This document shows, piece after piece, positions 6,714 to 15,555 of a stretch of DNA of 39,554 bases. The notes beneath the pieces were generated by a model. That model saw only the letters and a list, made by a program, of their open reading frames with translations, had not been told where the DNA came from and did not search any database. Numbering within the stretch: position 1 is the first letter of the stretch; the number at the start of each line of letters is the position of its first letter. Source of the DNA: JAVVRP01 sp036654655 (GTDB lineage: Bacteria > Bacillota > Clostridia > Christensenellales > UBA1242); NCBI GenBank assembly GCA_036654655.1, contig JAVVRP010000006.1, positions 1-39,554 of the forward strand, written 5' to 3'. Position numbers and translations under genes: made by a program.

Positions 6714-8879
6714 ATGGATAATTTATTAGATAATTTGAATGATGAGCAAAAAGTTGCGCTAATGCAAACTGAGGGTGCCGTTTTGGTTACAGCAGGTGCG
6801 GGAAGTGGAAAAACTCGGTTGCTGACACACAGAATTGCTTATCTTATAAATGTTAAAAATGTAAGCCCATACAATATTTTAGCAATAACTTTTACAAATA
6901 AAGCGTCAGCCGAAATGGCAAGCCGTGTTAAACAACTTTGTCCAGAGTGTGGTGATATTTGGATTTCAACTTTTCATAGCATGTGCGTAAAAATTTTACG
7001 TTATAATATAGGTAAATTGGGCGGAAGTTTTGATAGCAACTTTACAATTTATGCAGATAATGACTCGGACAAACTTTTAAAAAAAGTTTTAGCGGATAAT
7101 AGTGTTGAAGATGAAGAACGCAAAAAGCGTGCTAAATGGCATATTTCAAATTGTAAAAATAACAATTTGGATGTTGTGGAATATGTAAAAATGTATTCTA
7201 CTGAACCTGACATGGACATTTTTTATAAAATATTTAACGATTATCAAAAAAATCTTTGTTTAAATAACGCTTTGGATTTTGACGACCTTTTAACACAAAC
7301 ATACAAACTATTAACAGATTTTCCAGAAGTTTGTAATTACTATGCATCTCGTTTTAAATATGTTTTGGTGGATGAATTTCAAGACACAAACAAAGTTCAA
7401 CTTTCGCTTATAAAATTGCTTTCTAGTGTTCATAAAAATGTTTTTGTTGTGGGCGATGAGGACCAATGCATTTACACTTGGCGAGGGGCAAGTTTTCAAA
7501 ATATTTTTGATTTTAAAAATCACTTTTCAAATGTGCAAGTATTTAAGTTGGAGCAAAATTATAGAAGTGGTAAAAAAATTTTGGAAAAGGCAAATAATCT
7601 AATAAAAAATAATAAATCAAGGTTTAACAAAATTCTTTGGACAAATCAAGAAGGTGGGGTTGTTGAATATAAAGAAGTATATGACGAGCAAAAAGAGGCA
7701 GATTATGTTGCTTCAACAATTTTAAAATTAAAGCAAACAAATGGATATAATTTTAATGATTTTGCAATACTTTTAAGGCTGAATGCACTTACTTTGCCGT
7801 TTGAGGAAAAATTGCTTTCTTACAATATTCCACATAAAATTTTTGGTGGCTTCAAGTTTTTTGAAAGGGCAGAGATAAAAAACGTGGTTGCTTATTTGCG
7901 ATGTTTTGTTAACATTAAGGATAATGTTAACTTTGGCAGAATAGCAAACTTTCCAAAACGAGGATTTGGCGAAACTTCTTTAAAAAACCTAACAGAACTT
8001 GCTGAAAAAAATGGACAGTCGTGTTTGGAATGTCTTAAAACTTTAATAGAAAGTGGCAAAATGCAAAGTTTAACAAAAAAATTATTAGGTTTTATTCAGT
8101 CTTATAATAAAATAGAAGTGCAAAAAGACCTTCCTATTAGCATGTTTGCAGAATTGATTTTGAACGAATTTCAAATAATAGAATCATATGATGTGTCAAA
8201 TGAACAAGAATTAGAAAAAGTAATGAATATTCAGCAACTTTTAAAAAGCATGCAAGATTATCAATCTCAAAATCCAAACTCAACGCTTGTGGAATATTTG
8301 GAAAGCATAAGTCTGGTTGCAGACATTGATTCCATGGACGGAAGCAACAATGTTATAATAGCAACTGTTCATGCAGTTAAAGGTTTGGAATTTAAGGTTG
8401 TTTTTATGATAGGAATGGAAGAAACAATTTTTCCGCTTGGCAGAGCACAAAACAGCACCAGCGAAATGGAAGAAGAACGCAGACTAGCCTATGTTGCAAT
8501 AACAAGAGCAAAAGAGCAGTTATTTTTATCAAAATGTACAACTAGATATTTGTATGGAAGACGAAACTCAATGATCGTAAGCAGATTTGTAAATGAAATT
8601 GGGGTTATAACAACACATAAAGAATTTTGTTTAACTTCAAGCCCAATAAGCGCTATTTCAAATTTTAAACATATTGTTGAAACACACGAAATAACACCCC
8701 AAAAAAATATTAACAGATTTGCTGTTGGGCAAGTTGTTGTTCATCCAAAATTTGGAATTGGAAATATTTTATCAATAGATGAAGACACGGCTGAAATTAA
8801 TTTTAAGGCGTTTGGAAACAAAACTTTATTATTAACCATTGCACCATTAAAAGTGTTGGAAGGAGTTAAAAAATTATAA
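6714..8879 (+). CDS. pcrA: UvrD/PcrA-family DNA helicase
   Basis: Superfamily 1A 3'-5' DNA helicase of 721 aa, acting in repair and in clearing proteins or RNA polymerase from DNA. Motifs are intact: the Q-motif (LNDEQKVAL), Walker A AGAGSGKT at residues 27-34, motif Ia (ITFTNKAS), Walker B VDEFQDTN near 222, GDEDQCIYTWRGA, motif IV (LEQNYRSG), HAVKGLEFKVVF and EEERRLAYVAITRAK. The last 50 residues form a beta-rich module (VHPKFGIGNILSID) like the RNA-polymerase-binding Tudor-like tail of PcrA. There is no Shine-Dalgarno; the promoter lies immediately upstream. ligA follows 14 bases later, the conserved pcrA-ligA pair of Bacillota. Confidence 0.95.
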   Translation: MDNLLDNLNDEQKVALMQTEGAVLVTAGAGSGKTRLLTHRIAYLINVKNVSPYNILAITFTNKASAEMASRVKQLCPECGDIWISTFHSMCVKILRYNIGKLGGSFDSNFTIYADNDSDKLLKKVLADNSVEDEERKKRAKWHISNCKNNNLDVVEYVKMYSTEPDMDIFYKIFNDYQKNLCLNNALDFDDLLTQTYKLLTDFPEVCNYYASRFKYVLVDEFQDTNKVQLSLIKLLSSVHKNVFVVGDEDQCIYTWRGASFQNIFDFKNHFSNVQVFKLEQNYRSGKKILEKANNLIKNNKSRFNKILWTNQEGGVVEYKEVYDEQKEADYVASTILKLKQTNGYNFNDFAILLRLNALTLPFEEKLLSYNIPHKIFGGFKFFERAEIKNVVAYLRCFVNIKDNVNFGRIANFPKRGFGETSLKNLTELAEKNGQSCLECLKTLIESGKMQSLTKKLLGFIQSYNKIEVQKDLPISMFAELILNEFQIIESYDVSNEQELEKVMNIQQLLKSMQDYQSQNPNSTLVEYLESISLVADIDSMDGSNNVIIATVHAVKGLEFKVVFMIGMEETIFPLGRAQNSTSEMEEERRLAYVAITRAKEQLFLSKCTTRYLYGRRNSMIVSRFVNEIGVITTHKEFCLTSSPISAISNFKHIVETHEITPQKNINRFAVGQVVVHPKFGIGNILSIDEDTAEINFKAFGNKTLLLTIAPLKVLEGVKKL

Positions 8880-8893
8880 AATGGAGAACAGAT

Positions 8894-10834
8894 ATGGAAA
8901 TGCAAGAACTTGTTAAAAAATTAAACAAATATGCAAATGAATATTATACGTTAGATTCTCCAACCATAAGCGATGCAGAGTATGACAAACTTTTTGATGA
9001 ACTTTTAAAACTGGAAAGTGAAACGGGAATAGTTTTAGAGAATTCTCCAACAAAACGTGTTGGTGGAGAACTTGAAAAAGGTTTTTCAAAAATTACGCAC
9101 AGATTTCTTGTTCAAAGTTTAAACAAATGTCAAAGCATAGAGGAACTTGAATTGTGGATTAAAGATATTAAAACACAGGCGCCAATGGCAACTTTCACGT
9201 TAGAGCACAAGTTTGATGGGTTAACAATAATTTGCACATACAAAAACGGAGTTTTACAGCAGTGCGCAACAAGAGGAAATGGCTTAATTGGAGAAAATGT
9301 TACGGCACAAGTTGAAACCATAAAAACTGTGCCCAAACAAATATCTTTTATGGGTGAACTTATTGTTCAGGGCGAAGGCATGATGCTAAATTCTAGCCTA
9401 GAAAAGTACAATAAAACGCATGAAATTAAATTAAAAAATGCACGTAACGCAGTTGCTGGCGGAATAAGAAATTTAAATGTTGAAGTAACACGTTCCAGAA
9501 ATTTAAATTGGTTTGCATATAATGTTTGTAATGCACAAGATTTAAATTTTAAAACGCAACAAGAAATGCATAAATTTTTACAAAATAATGGGTTTGAAAC
9601 AGGAGATTATTTTAAAATATGCAGTTCAATAGCGGAACTTTGTGAACATATTGAACAAATGAAAACACAAAAAAGGGCATTAGACATTGCCACAGATGGA
9701 ATGGTTGTTAAAATTAATGAAATGAACATAAGAGAAGAATTTGGAACAACCGCAAGATTTCCAAGGTGGGCAATGGCATACAAGTTTAGTGCTCAAGAAA
9801 GTTCTACAACATTGTTGGATGTTGTTTGGCAAGTGTCAAAACAGGGAAAAGTAACGCCAATTGCAATTATTGAGCCCGTTGAACTTGCAGGGGCAACGGT
9901 TAAGCGTGCAACGCTAAATAACTTTGAAGATATTTTAAGAAAAAATGTTGAAATAGGTTCAAGAGTTTTTGTTAGAAGAAGCAATGAAGTAATTCCAGAA
10001 ATCTTGGGGCTTGCAGAAAAAGGAAAAAATTCAAAGCCCGTTCAAAAACTAACTTATTGTCCAAGTTGTGGTGCAAAATTAACCGAAAGTGGCCCGCTTC
10101 AATTTTGTCCAAACAATGAAAATTGCCCTTCACAAATTTTAGAAACTTTAAAACATTTTACAAACAGAGATGCAATGAACATAGAAGGAATAAGCACGCA
10201 AACCATTGAGCAATTATACACAAAAAAAGGGTTAAGGCATACTTATGAATTGTATGAATTAAATGAACATAAACTAGAAGGACTGGACAAATTTGCAATC
10301 AAAAAATCAAAAAATTTAATTGACGCAATTCAAAAAAGTAAAAATGTAGAACTTGCAAATTTTATTTTTGCACTTGGCATTGTTGGAGTTGGTGTTAAAA
10401 CATCAAAAGATTTATCTGCAAAGTTTGGTTCATTACAAAATATAATTAATGCCAAAATAGAAGATTTTGATGTTATGCAAGATATTGGGCAAACAATATC
10501 CCAAAATATTGTAACGTATTTTAAAGATCAAAAAAATATTAATGAAATAAATAAATTAATAAGTCTTGGTGTTAATGTTTCTACGGCTAGTCCAGCCAGA
10601 ATTGACCATATTTTAAGCGGAAAAACCGTTGTGCTAACAGGCTCTTTACCAACGCTTTCAAGGGCAGATGCAACAAAACTAATTGAAAAAGTTGGCGGAA
10701 CAGTTTCTAACAGTGTGTCAAAAAACACTTACTTGGTTGTTGCAGGGGAAAACGCAGGAAGCAAATTAGAAAAAGCAAAGCAACACAAAATTCAAATTGT
10801 TACAGAAAAACAATTTTTGGAATTAATAAAATGA
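8894..10834 (+). CDS. ligA: NAD-dependent DNA ligase
   Basis: Seals nicks during replication and repair using NAD+. At 646 aa it is slightly short for LigA. Seen in order: the Ia domain (YYTLDSPTISDAEYDKL), the nucleotidyltransferase domain with adenylated Lys106 in EHKFDG, the Arg-containing NARNAVAGGIRNL, the lysine motif TDGMVVKIN, the OB domain (PIAIIEPVELAGATVKRATLNN), a four-cysteine zinc finger (CPSC...CPNNENCPS), helix-hairpin-helix repeats, and a C-terminal BRCT domain (HILSGKTVVLTGSLP). Some usually conserved positions differ: RGDG is RGNG, and the RGE of motif III is QGE. The main catalytic Lys, Glu and Arg residues appear to be kept. Probably co-transcribed with pcrA; GGAG precedes the ATG. 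Confidence 0.94.
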   Translation: MEMQELVKKLNKYANEYYTLDSPTISDAEYDKLFDELLKLESETGIVLENSPTKRVGGELEKGFSKITHRFLVQSLNKCQSIEELELWIKDIKTQAPMATFTLEHKFDGLTIICTYKNGVLQQCATRGNGLIGENVTAQVETIKTVPKQISFMGELIVQGEGMMLNSSLEKYNKTHEIKLKNARNAVAGGIRNLNVEVTRSRNLNWFAYNVCNAQDLNFKTQQEMHKFLQNNGFETGDYFKICSSIAELCEHIEQMKTQKRALDIATDGMVVKINEMNIREEFGTTARFPRWAMAYKFSAQESSTTLLDVVWQVSKQGKVTPIAIIEPVELAGATVKRATLNNFEDILRKNVEIGSRVFVRRSNEVIPEILGLAEKGKNSKPVQKLTYCPSCGAKLTESGPLQFCPNNENCPSQILETLKHFTNRDAMNIEGISTQTIEQLYTKKGLRHTYELYELNEHKLEGLDKFAIKKSKNLIDAIQKSKNVELANFIFALGIVGVGVKTSKDLSAKFGSLQNIINAKIEDFDVMQDIGQTISQNIVTYFKDQKNINEINKLISLGVNVSTASPARIDHILSGKTVVLTGSLPTLSRADATKLIEKVGGTVSNSVSKNTYLVVAGENAGSKLEKAKQHKIQIVTEKQFLELIK

Positions 10835-10852
10835 ATTTACTTTAACAATCTC

Positions 10853-10881
10853 TTGCCAAATTGATTTGAATGTGTTAAAAT
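10853..10881 (+). promoter_or_regulatory. Promoter of the rpoZ-priA-def-fmt::rsgA-rpe operon
   Basis: TTGCCA (10853-10858), 17 bp, TAAAAT (10876-10881). The rpoZ start follows 28 bases later with AAGGA between them. Confidence 0.55.
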
Positions 10882-10908
10882 GATAAATGAAAAAAGGAAT
10901 TAAGCATT

Positions 10909-11100
10909 ATGATGATTCTTCCACCAATCGACCAACTAGAAAAAATTGCAGGCAACAAATATAGGCTCTGCGTTTTAACTTCAAAACGTGCAAAAGAACT
11001 TGAACAACGAATTCCAGCACAACTTCAAACCAGCGAGAAAAAATCTATTAGTCTTGCTGCCGATGAAATTTTGGAAGGCAAAGTTGTTGCAAATGAGTGA
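10909..11100 (+). CDS. rpoZ: RNA polymerase omega subunit
   Basis: 63-aa omega subunit, which helps assemble the beta-prime subunit into RNA polymerase. The family pattern is clear: PPIDQLEKIAGNKYRLCVLTSKRAKEL followed by the SLAADEILEGKV tail. ATG codons at 10909 and 10912 are both possible; AAGGA lies about 11 nt before the first. Its stop TGA overlaps the GTG proposed as the priA start. In B. subtilis the order is rpoZ-coaBC-priA; coaBC is missing here. Confidence 0.92.
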   Translation: MMILPPIDQLEKIAGNKYRLCVLTSKRAKELEQRIPAQLQTSEKKSISLAADEILEGKVVANE

Positions 11101-13286
11101 AGATGTATGCCGAAATTGTTATTAATCAATCATCTCGTGCGTTAAACAAACTGTTTGACTATTTTTTGCCCATGTCACAAATGTGGGAAATAGGCCAAAG
11201 CGTTATTGTTCCGTTTGGAAGGCAAAATATTCTTGGATATATTGTTAAAATTAAACAAGATTCTCAGTTAAGTTCCGAGCAAATTAAATCAATTATATGT
11301 AAAGCAAAAACGCCAAATCTTTCTGCTGAAATGGTTGAGTTGATGTTTTTTTTGCATGAAAATCAAAACATAAGATATGCCGATTCACTTAAATTATTTT
11401 TGCCAAACGAGTTGCGAAAATCAAATGGCGAGCACACCAAAGAAGTTTGCGTACTTGTCAGTATGCAAAATCTTGTAGAATTTGAAAAAAAAACAACAAA
11501 AAATTCCAAAAATCAAATTGCACTTTGCCAGTTTTTAAAGCAGGGTGAAGTTTGGGATAAATTAAGTTTAACAAAAGAATTTACGTCAATTGCTGTTAAA
11601 AAATTTATTGATACAAAAGTACTAGAAATAAAAGATGTTGTTTCAAGGAGGGCTCCAAAATTTGAAGTAATGGAGCGTGAAAACATAACTCCCACAAAAT
11701 CTCAACAAAACGCTATTGACAAAATTTGTGCAAAACCAGAAGTGTATGTTTTGTTTGGCATAACAGGTAGTGGAAAAACAGAGGTGTATTTAAAAGTTAT
11801 GGAGAAAATGTTATTGCAGGGCAAAACTGCAATTATGCTCGTGCCCGAAATAGGGCTTACACCACAACTTTTTAGGCAGGTTACATCTCGCTTTGGAAAC
11901 AAGGTTGCAGTGCTTCATAGTGGGCTTGCACAAGGTGAACGGCATGATGAATGGTTAAGAATACAAAACGGAGATGCTCAAATTGCACTTGGGGCAAGGT
12001 CTGCTATTTTTGCACCATTAAAAAACCTTGGCGCAATAATTATTGATGAAGAACATGACGGCAGTTATCAAAGTGAAAATTCACCCAGATTTTCCACAAT
12101 TCAAATTGCAGAATTTAGGCAAAAGCAAAATAATTGTTCATTAATTTTGGGTTCTGCAACGCCAAGTGTGGAAACTTTTGCAAAAGTAAAAACTGGTGAA
12201 TACAATTTAATTTCCTTGCCCGAAAGAGTTGGGAATGGAGAGTTACCCAAAGTTCAAATAATTGATATGACAGCAGAACTTGCAAGTGGAAATTCTAATT
12301 TAATATTTTCTAGGCAATTATTATATGACCTAGAAAATTGTATTAACCAAAAAAATCAAGCAATAATTTTTATCAACCGAAGAGGATATTCTTCTTTTCA
12401 GCGCTGTTTAAATTGTGGATATGTTGCAAAATGCACAGACTGCGATGTAACACTTGTTTTGCATAAAGAGGAAGATAGGTTAAAATGTCATTATTGCGGA
12501 AAGCGATTTAAAGCACTTACCGTTTGCCCAAATTGTAAAAGCAAACTTATAAAAGAAGGTGCAGTTGGCACAGAAAAGGTTGTAAAAGAACTTTGCGAAC
12601 TTTTCCCTAACGTAAAAGTTTTTAGAATGGATAACGATAGCACACGAACAAAAGATGCACATCAAAAAATATTAAGTGAATTTGCCAGAACAAAGCCAAG
12701 CATACTGGTAGGAACACAAATGGTTGCAAAAGGCCACCACTTTCCCAAAGTTACACTTGTTGGAATTTTGGATGCCGATCAAAGTTTGCATCAAAGCAAT
12801 TTTAGAAGTGGGGAAAGAACTTTTCAGTTAATAACGCAAGTTAGTGGAAGAGCGGGCAGAGTAAGTGGTGGCGGAAAAGTTGATCTGCAAACATATTGCC
12901 CCAAAAATCGTGTTATAATGCTTTCCGCAAACAACGATTTTAATCATTTTTTTGAAAGAGAACTTAATTTGCGTGAGGTAACAAAATTTCCACCGTTTAC
13001 TCAAATAATTAGAATTTTATTTGTTTCAAACAACGAAGAACAGGTGCAAAAACATTTGCAGGTATGTTATAATAAGATAAGCAAACTAAAAGATGAAAGT
13101 ACAAATAGTTTTGCTTATTTGGGTGCAATGCGTTCGCCAATTACAAAAATACAAAACAAATTTAGATTTCAAATACTTATGCGAATAAAACAAAATTCAA
13201 AACTTTCAAAACAGATTTTTGAAATAGCGCAAGAAACAAAAGAAGTTAGCGTTTTTGTTGAAATTAACCCACAAAATTTAAATTAG
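11097..13286 (+). CDS. priA: Primosomal helicase PriA
   Basis: Replication-restart helicase of 729 aa that recognises stalled forks and loads the replisome. It has an N-terminal 3'-DNA-binding domain (YAEIVINQSSRALNKLFDYFLP, then SVIVPFGRQNILGYIV), Walker A GITGSGKTEVYL near residue 222, DEEH box, GSATPSVET motif, and eight cysteines in two interleaved zinc sites (CLNCGYVAKCTDC, CHYCGKR, CPNCKS), then the helicase motif VGTQMVAKGHHFP and SGRAGR. GTG at 11097 overlaps the rpoZ stop; ATG at 11103 would give the more typical MYAEIV start and is an equal alternative. Followed closely by def. Confidence 0.95.
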   Translation: MKMYAEIVINQSSRALNKLFDYFLPMSQMWEIGQSVIVPFGRQNILGYIVKIKQDSQLSSEQIKSIICKAKTPNLSAEMVELMFFLHENQNIRYADSLKLFLPNELRKSNGEHTKEVCVLVSMQNLVEFEKKTTKNSKNQIALCQFLKQGEVWDKLSLTKEFTSIAVKKFIDTKVLEIKDVVSRRAPKFEVMERENITPTKSQQNAIDKICAKPEVYVLFGITGSGKTEVYLKVMEKMLLQGKTAIMLVPEIGLTPQLFRQVTSRFGNKVAVLHSGLAQGERHDEWLRIQNGDAQIALGARSAIFAPLKNLGAIIIDEEHDGSYQSENSPRFSTIQIAEFRQKQNNCSLILGSATPSVETFAKVKTGEYNLISLPERVGNGELPKVQIIDMTAELASGNSNLIFSRQLLYDLENCINQKNQAIIFINRRGYSSFQRCLNCGYVAKCTDCDVTLVLHKEEDRLKCHYCGKRFKALTVCPNCKSKLIKEGAVGTEKVVKELCELFPNVKVFRMDNDSTRTKDAHQKILSEFARTKPSILVGTQMVAKGHHFPKVTLVGILDADQSLHQSNFRSGERTFQLITQVSGRAGRVSGGGKVDLQTYCPKNRVIMLSANNDFNHFFERELNLREVTKFPPFTQIIRILFVSNNEEQVQKHLQVCYNKISKLKDESTNSFAYLGAMRSPITKIQNKFRFQILMRIKQNSKLSKQIFEIAQETKEVSVFVEINPQNLN

Positions 13287-13294
13287 GAGAAATT

Positions 13295-13753
13295 ATGGCC
13301 ACAAGAAAAATAATAACAAGTGAAGATCAATTTTTACGAAAAAAATCTAAAATGGTGGTTAAATTTGATGAAGATTTAGCCATTCTTTTGGATGACATGA
13401 AACAAACACTGTATGCAAACAATGGAATGGGGCTTGCCGCTCCGCAAATTGGAGTGCTTAAAAGATGTGTGGTTATGGACGTTAATAATTGCTATTTTGA
13501 ACTTGTAAATCCACAGATTGTTAAATCAAGTGGTAAAAAAGTTTTGGCAGAGGGCTGTTTATCTTTTCCAAACCGTTCGGAAAGCGTTGAAAGGCCACAA
13601 AAAGTTACTGTTTGCGCATTTGATAGATTAGGCAACCAAATTGAGATTACAGGAGTAGAATATTTGGCAAGGTGTATTTGCCATGAAATAGATCACCTTA
13701 ATGGAATTTTGTTTGTTGATTATGTAAATAATAAAAGGGGAGAAAAAAATTGA
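13295..13753 (+). CDS. def: Peptide deformylase
   Basis: Metalloenzyme that removes the formyl group from nascent proteins, 152 aa. All three motifs are present: GMGLAAPQIGV (GxGxAAxQ), EGCLSFP (metal Cys) and CHEIDHLNGILF (HExxH, two metal His and the catalytic Glu). TAGGAGAAATT precedes the ATG. The TGA stop overlaps the TTG start of the fmt::rsgA fusion, giving translational coupling between removal and addition of formyl groups. Order priA-def-fmt as in B. subtilis. Confidence 0.96.
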   Translation: MATRKIITSEDQFLRKKSKMVVKFDEDLAILLDDMKQTLYANNGMGLAAPQIGVLKRCVVMDVNNCYFELVNPQIVKSSGKKVLAEGCLSFPNRSESVERPQKVTVCAFDRLGNQIEITGVEYLARCICHEIDHLNGILFVDYVNNKRGEKN

Positions 13754-15540
13754 AAATTGTATTTTTAGGAACACCGCAATTTGCGGAAATTGTGTTAAAA
13801 AAACTTATTGATAACAAGCAAACAATATGTGCTGTTGTTTGTCAACCAGATGCCGTAAATGCAAGAAATAACACAAAAATAGAAAGTCCTGTAAAACAAT
13901 TTGCACTTAAAAATAATTTAACAGTTTTTCAATTTGAAAATATAGATAAAGAAGGTGCAGAAGTATTAAAAAAACTTGATGCAGACATTTTTATAACCGT
14001 TGCGTATGGTCAAATTTTGTCACAAGAAATTTTAAACATCCCCAAATTAGGCACAGTTAATGTTCATGGCTCTTTGTTGCCCGAACTGAGAGGTGCAACT
14101 CCAATTCAAACAGCCATTGCTAATGGTCAAACAAAAACGGGCGTAAGCATCGTTTGTTCCAATGCGGGGATAGATTCTGGTGATATAATGGCAAAAGCAG
14201 AGATTGTTATTGAAAAAGAAGATACAACATTAACACTGTCGCAAAAATTGGCAAATGAAGGGGCATCACTTTTGTTGCAAACACTTCCACACATCCAAGA
14301 TGGAACAGCAGTAAAACAGGTGCAAGATGAATCTTTTGCCACGCACACTTTTCAAATTAACAAAGAAGAAAGTATTTTAAACTTTTCTTTACCAGCAACA
14401 AAACTTGTAAATATAATTCGTGCTTTAAATCCAAATCCAGTTGCTAAAATTAAACTGGGTGAAGATTCAGTTAAAATTTATGAGGCAAAAGCAGAAAGTA
14501 CAAGCCAAACAGGAGTTGTTGGCAAAATTTTAACAGCCGACCAAAAAAGCGGACTTAAAATTCAGTGCAAATTTGGAGTGCTTAGCATAAAATCGTTGCA
14601 GATTTCTGGCGGAAAGCAACTTGATGTTAAAAATTTTTTATGCGGAAATAAACTTTTCCACGCAGGTGATGTTTTGCCTTCACAAAAAAGTGAGGGGCTG
14701 GTTGTAAGTGCATCAAAAAATAATTATGAAGCAAAAATGCAGTTTTACAACTTAACATGCACTGCTAAGCAACAACTAACCGACAGTGGAATTGTTGTTG
14801 GAGATTATGTTTCATGCGAAAATGATGTAATTACAAAAATACTGCCACGGAAAACAAAACTTATAAGGCCAAACATAGCAAATTTGGATCAGATTTTTAT
14901 TGTACTTGCTCCAATTCCAGAACCTGATTTTTTGCTTGTGGATAAACTTTTGCTTTTTTGTTTTGAAAATGGTGTAACTCCAATATTAGTGATAAACAAG
15001 TATGACATGAACGGTGAAAACTTGTTTTTGAAAACTCAAAAAACATATAGCAATGTGGCAAAGGTTATCAAATCATCTGCAAAAACAGGAGATGTTACAG
15101 AAATAAGAAATTCAATAGGTAAAAAAATGTGTGGTTTTGCAGGGCAAAGTGCGGTGGGTAAGTCAAGTATAATTAATGCACTTTTGCCATTGTCAAATCA
15201 ACTTGTAGCGGATGTTTCTGAAAAAATTTTGCGTGGAAAAAACACAACAAGCGGGACAACACTTTTTCAGGTTAACAGGGGTTGGCTTGCAGATACAGCA
15301 GGATTTTCTGCACTTGATGAAAAATTATTGGAATCTCCATTTTTTGAAATAGCAAGTTACTATCCTGATTTTGTTGCAGTTGCAAAAGATTGCAAATTTA
15401 AACCATGCAATCATATTAACGAGCCCGACTGTGCAGTTAAAAAAGCAATTAAAGATGGTGCAATAAGTCAGGAACGTTATCAAAGATATACTCAAATTTT
15501 TTTATCATTAAAAAATATGTGGGAAAAGAATCACGGTTAA
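13750..15540 (+). CDS. Fused methionyl-tRNA formyltransferase and RsgA ribosome-assembly GTPase
   Basis: Single 596-codon frame joining two normally separate proteins. Residues 1-309 are Fmt, which formylates initiator Met-tRNA: NVHGSLLPELRGATPIQ with catalytic Asn104 and His106, and Asp142 in GIDSGDIM; the C-terminal Fmt domain ends near GDVL. Residues about 315-596 are RsgA, a 30S-maturation GTPase: OB fold (EGLVV...VGDYVSC), then the circularly permuted GTPase with G4 NKYD (416-419), SSAK, G1 GQSAVGKSS (465-473), G3 DTAGF (515-519), and a zinc site Cys548, Cys553, His555, Cys561. The linker is almost nil. Start is TTG, with AGGGGAGA upstream, overlapping the def stop. I see no stop or frame disturbance at the junction. 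In B. subtilis fmt and rsgA are separated by rsmB, rlmN, prpC and prkC, all absent here. Confidence 0.93.
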   Translation: MKIVFLGTPQFAEIVLKKLIDNKQTICAVVCQPDAVNARNNTKIESPVKQFALKNNLTVFQFENIDKEGAEVLKKLDADIFITVAYGQILSQEILNIPKLGTVNVHGSLLPELRGATPIQTAIANGQTKTGVSIVCSNAGIDSGDIMAKAEIVIEKEDTTLTLSQKLANEGASLLLQTLPHIQDGTAVKQVQDESFATHTFQINKEESILNFSLPATKLVNIIRALNPNPVAKIKLGEDSVKIYEAKAESTSQTGVVGKILTADQKSGLKIQCKFGVLSIKSLQISGGKQLDVKNFLCGNKLFHAGDVLPSQKSEGLVVSASKNNYEAKMQFYNLTCTAKQQLTDSGIVVGDYVSCENDVITKILPRKTKLIRPNIANLDQIFIVLAPIPEPDFLLVDKLLLFCFENGVTPILVINKYDMNGENLFLKTQKTYSNVAKVIKSSAKTGDVTEIRNSIGKKMCGFAGQSAVGKSSIINALLPLSNQLVADVSEKILRGKNTTSGTTLFQVNRGWLADTAGFSALDEKLLESPFFEIASYYPDFVAVAKDCKFKPCNHINEPDCAVKKAIKDGAISQERYQRYTQIFLSLKNMWEKNHG

Positions 15541-15555
15541 AAAATAGGAGAGTAA

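Noticed and set aside
14692..14720. Internal start for a separate RsgA within the fusion (GAGGGG followed by CTG GTT)
   Set aside because: No in-frame ATG, GTG or TTG lies at a suitable distance; the purine run could be a relic ribosome site but cannot be shown.
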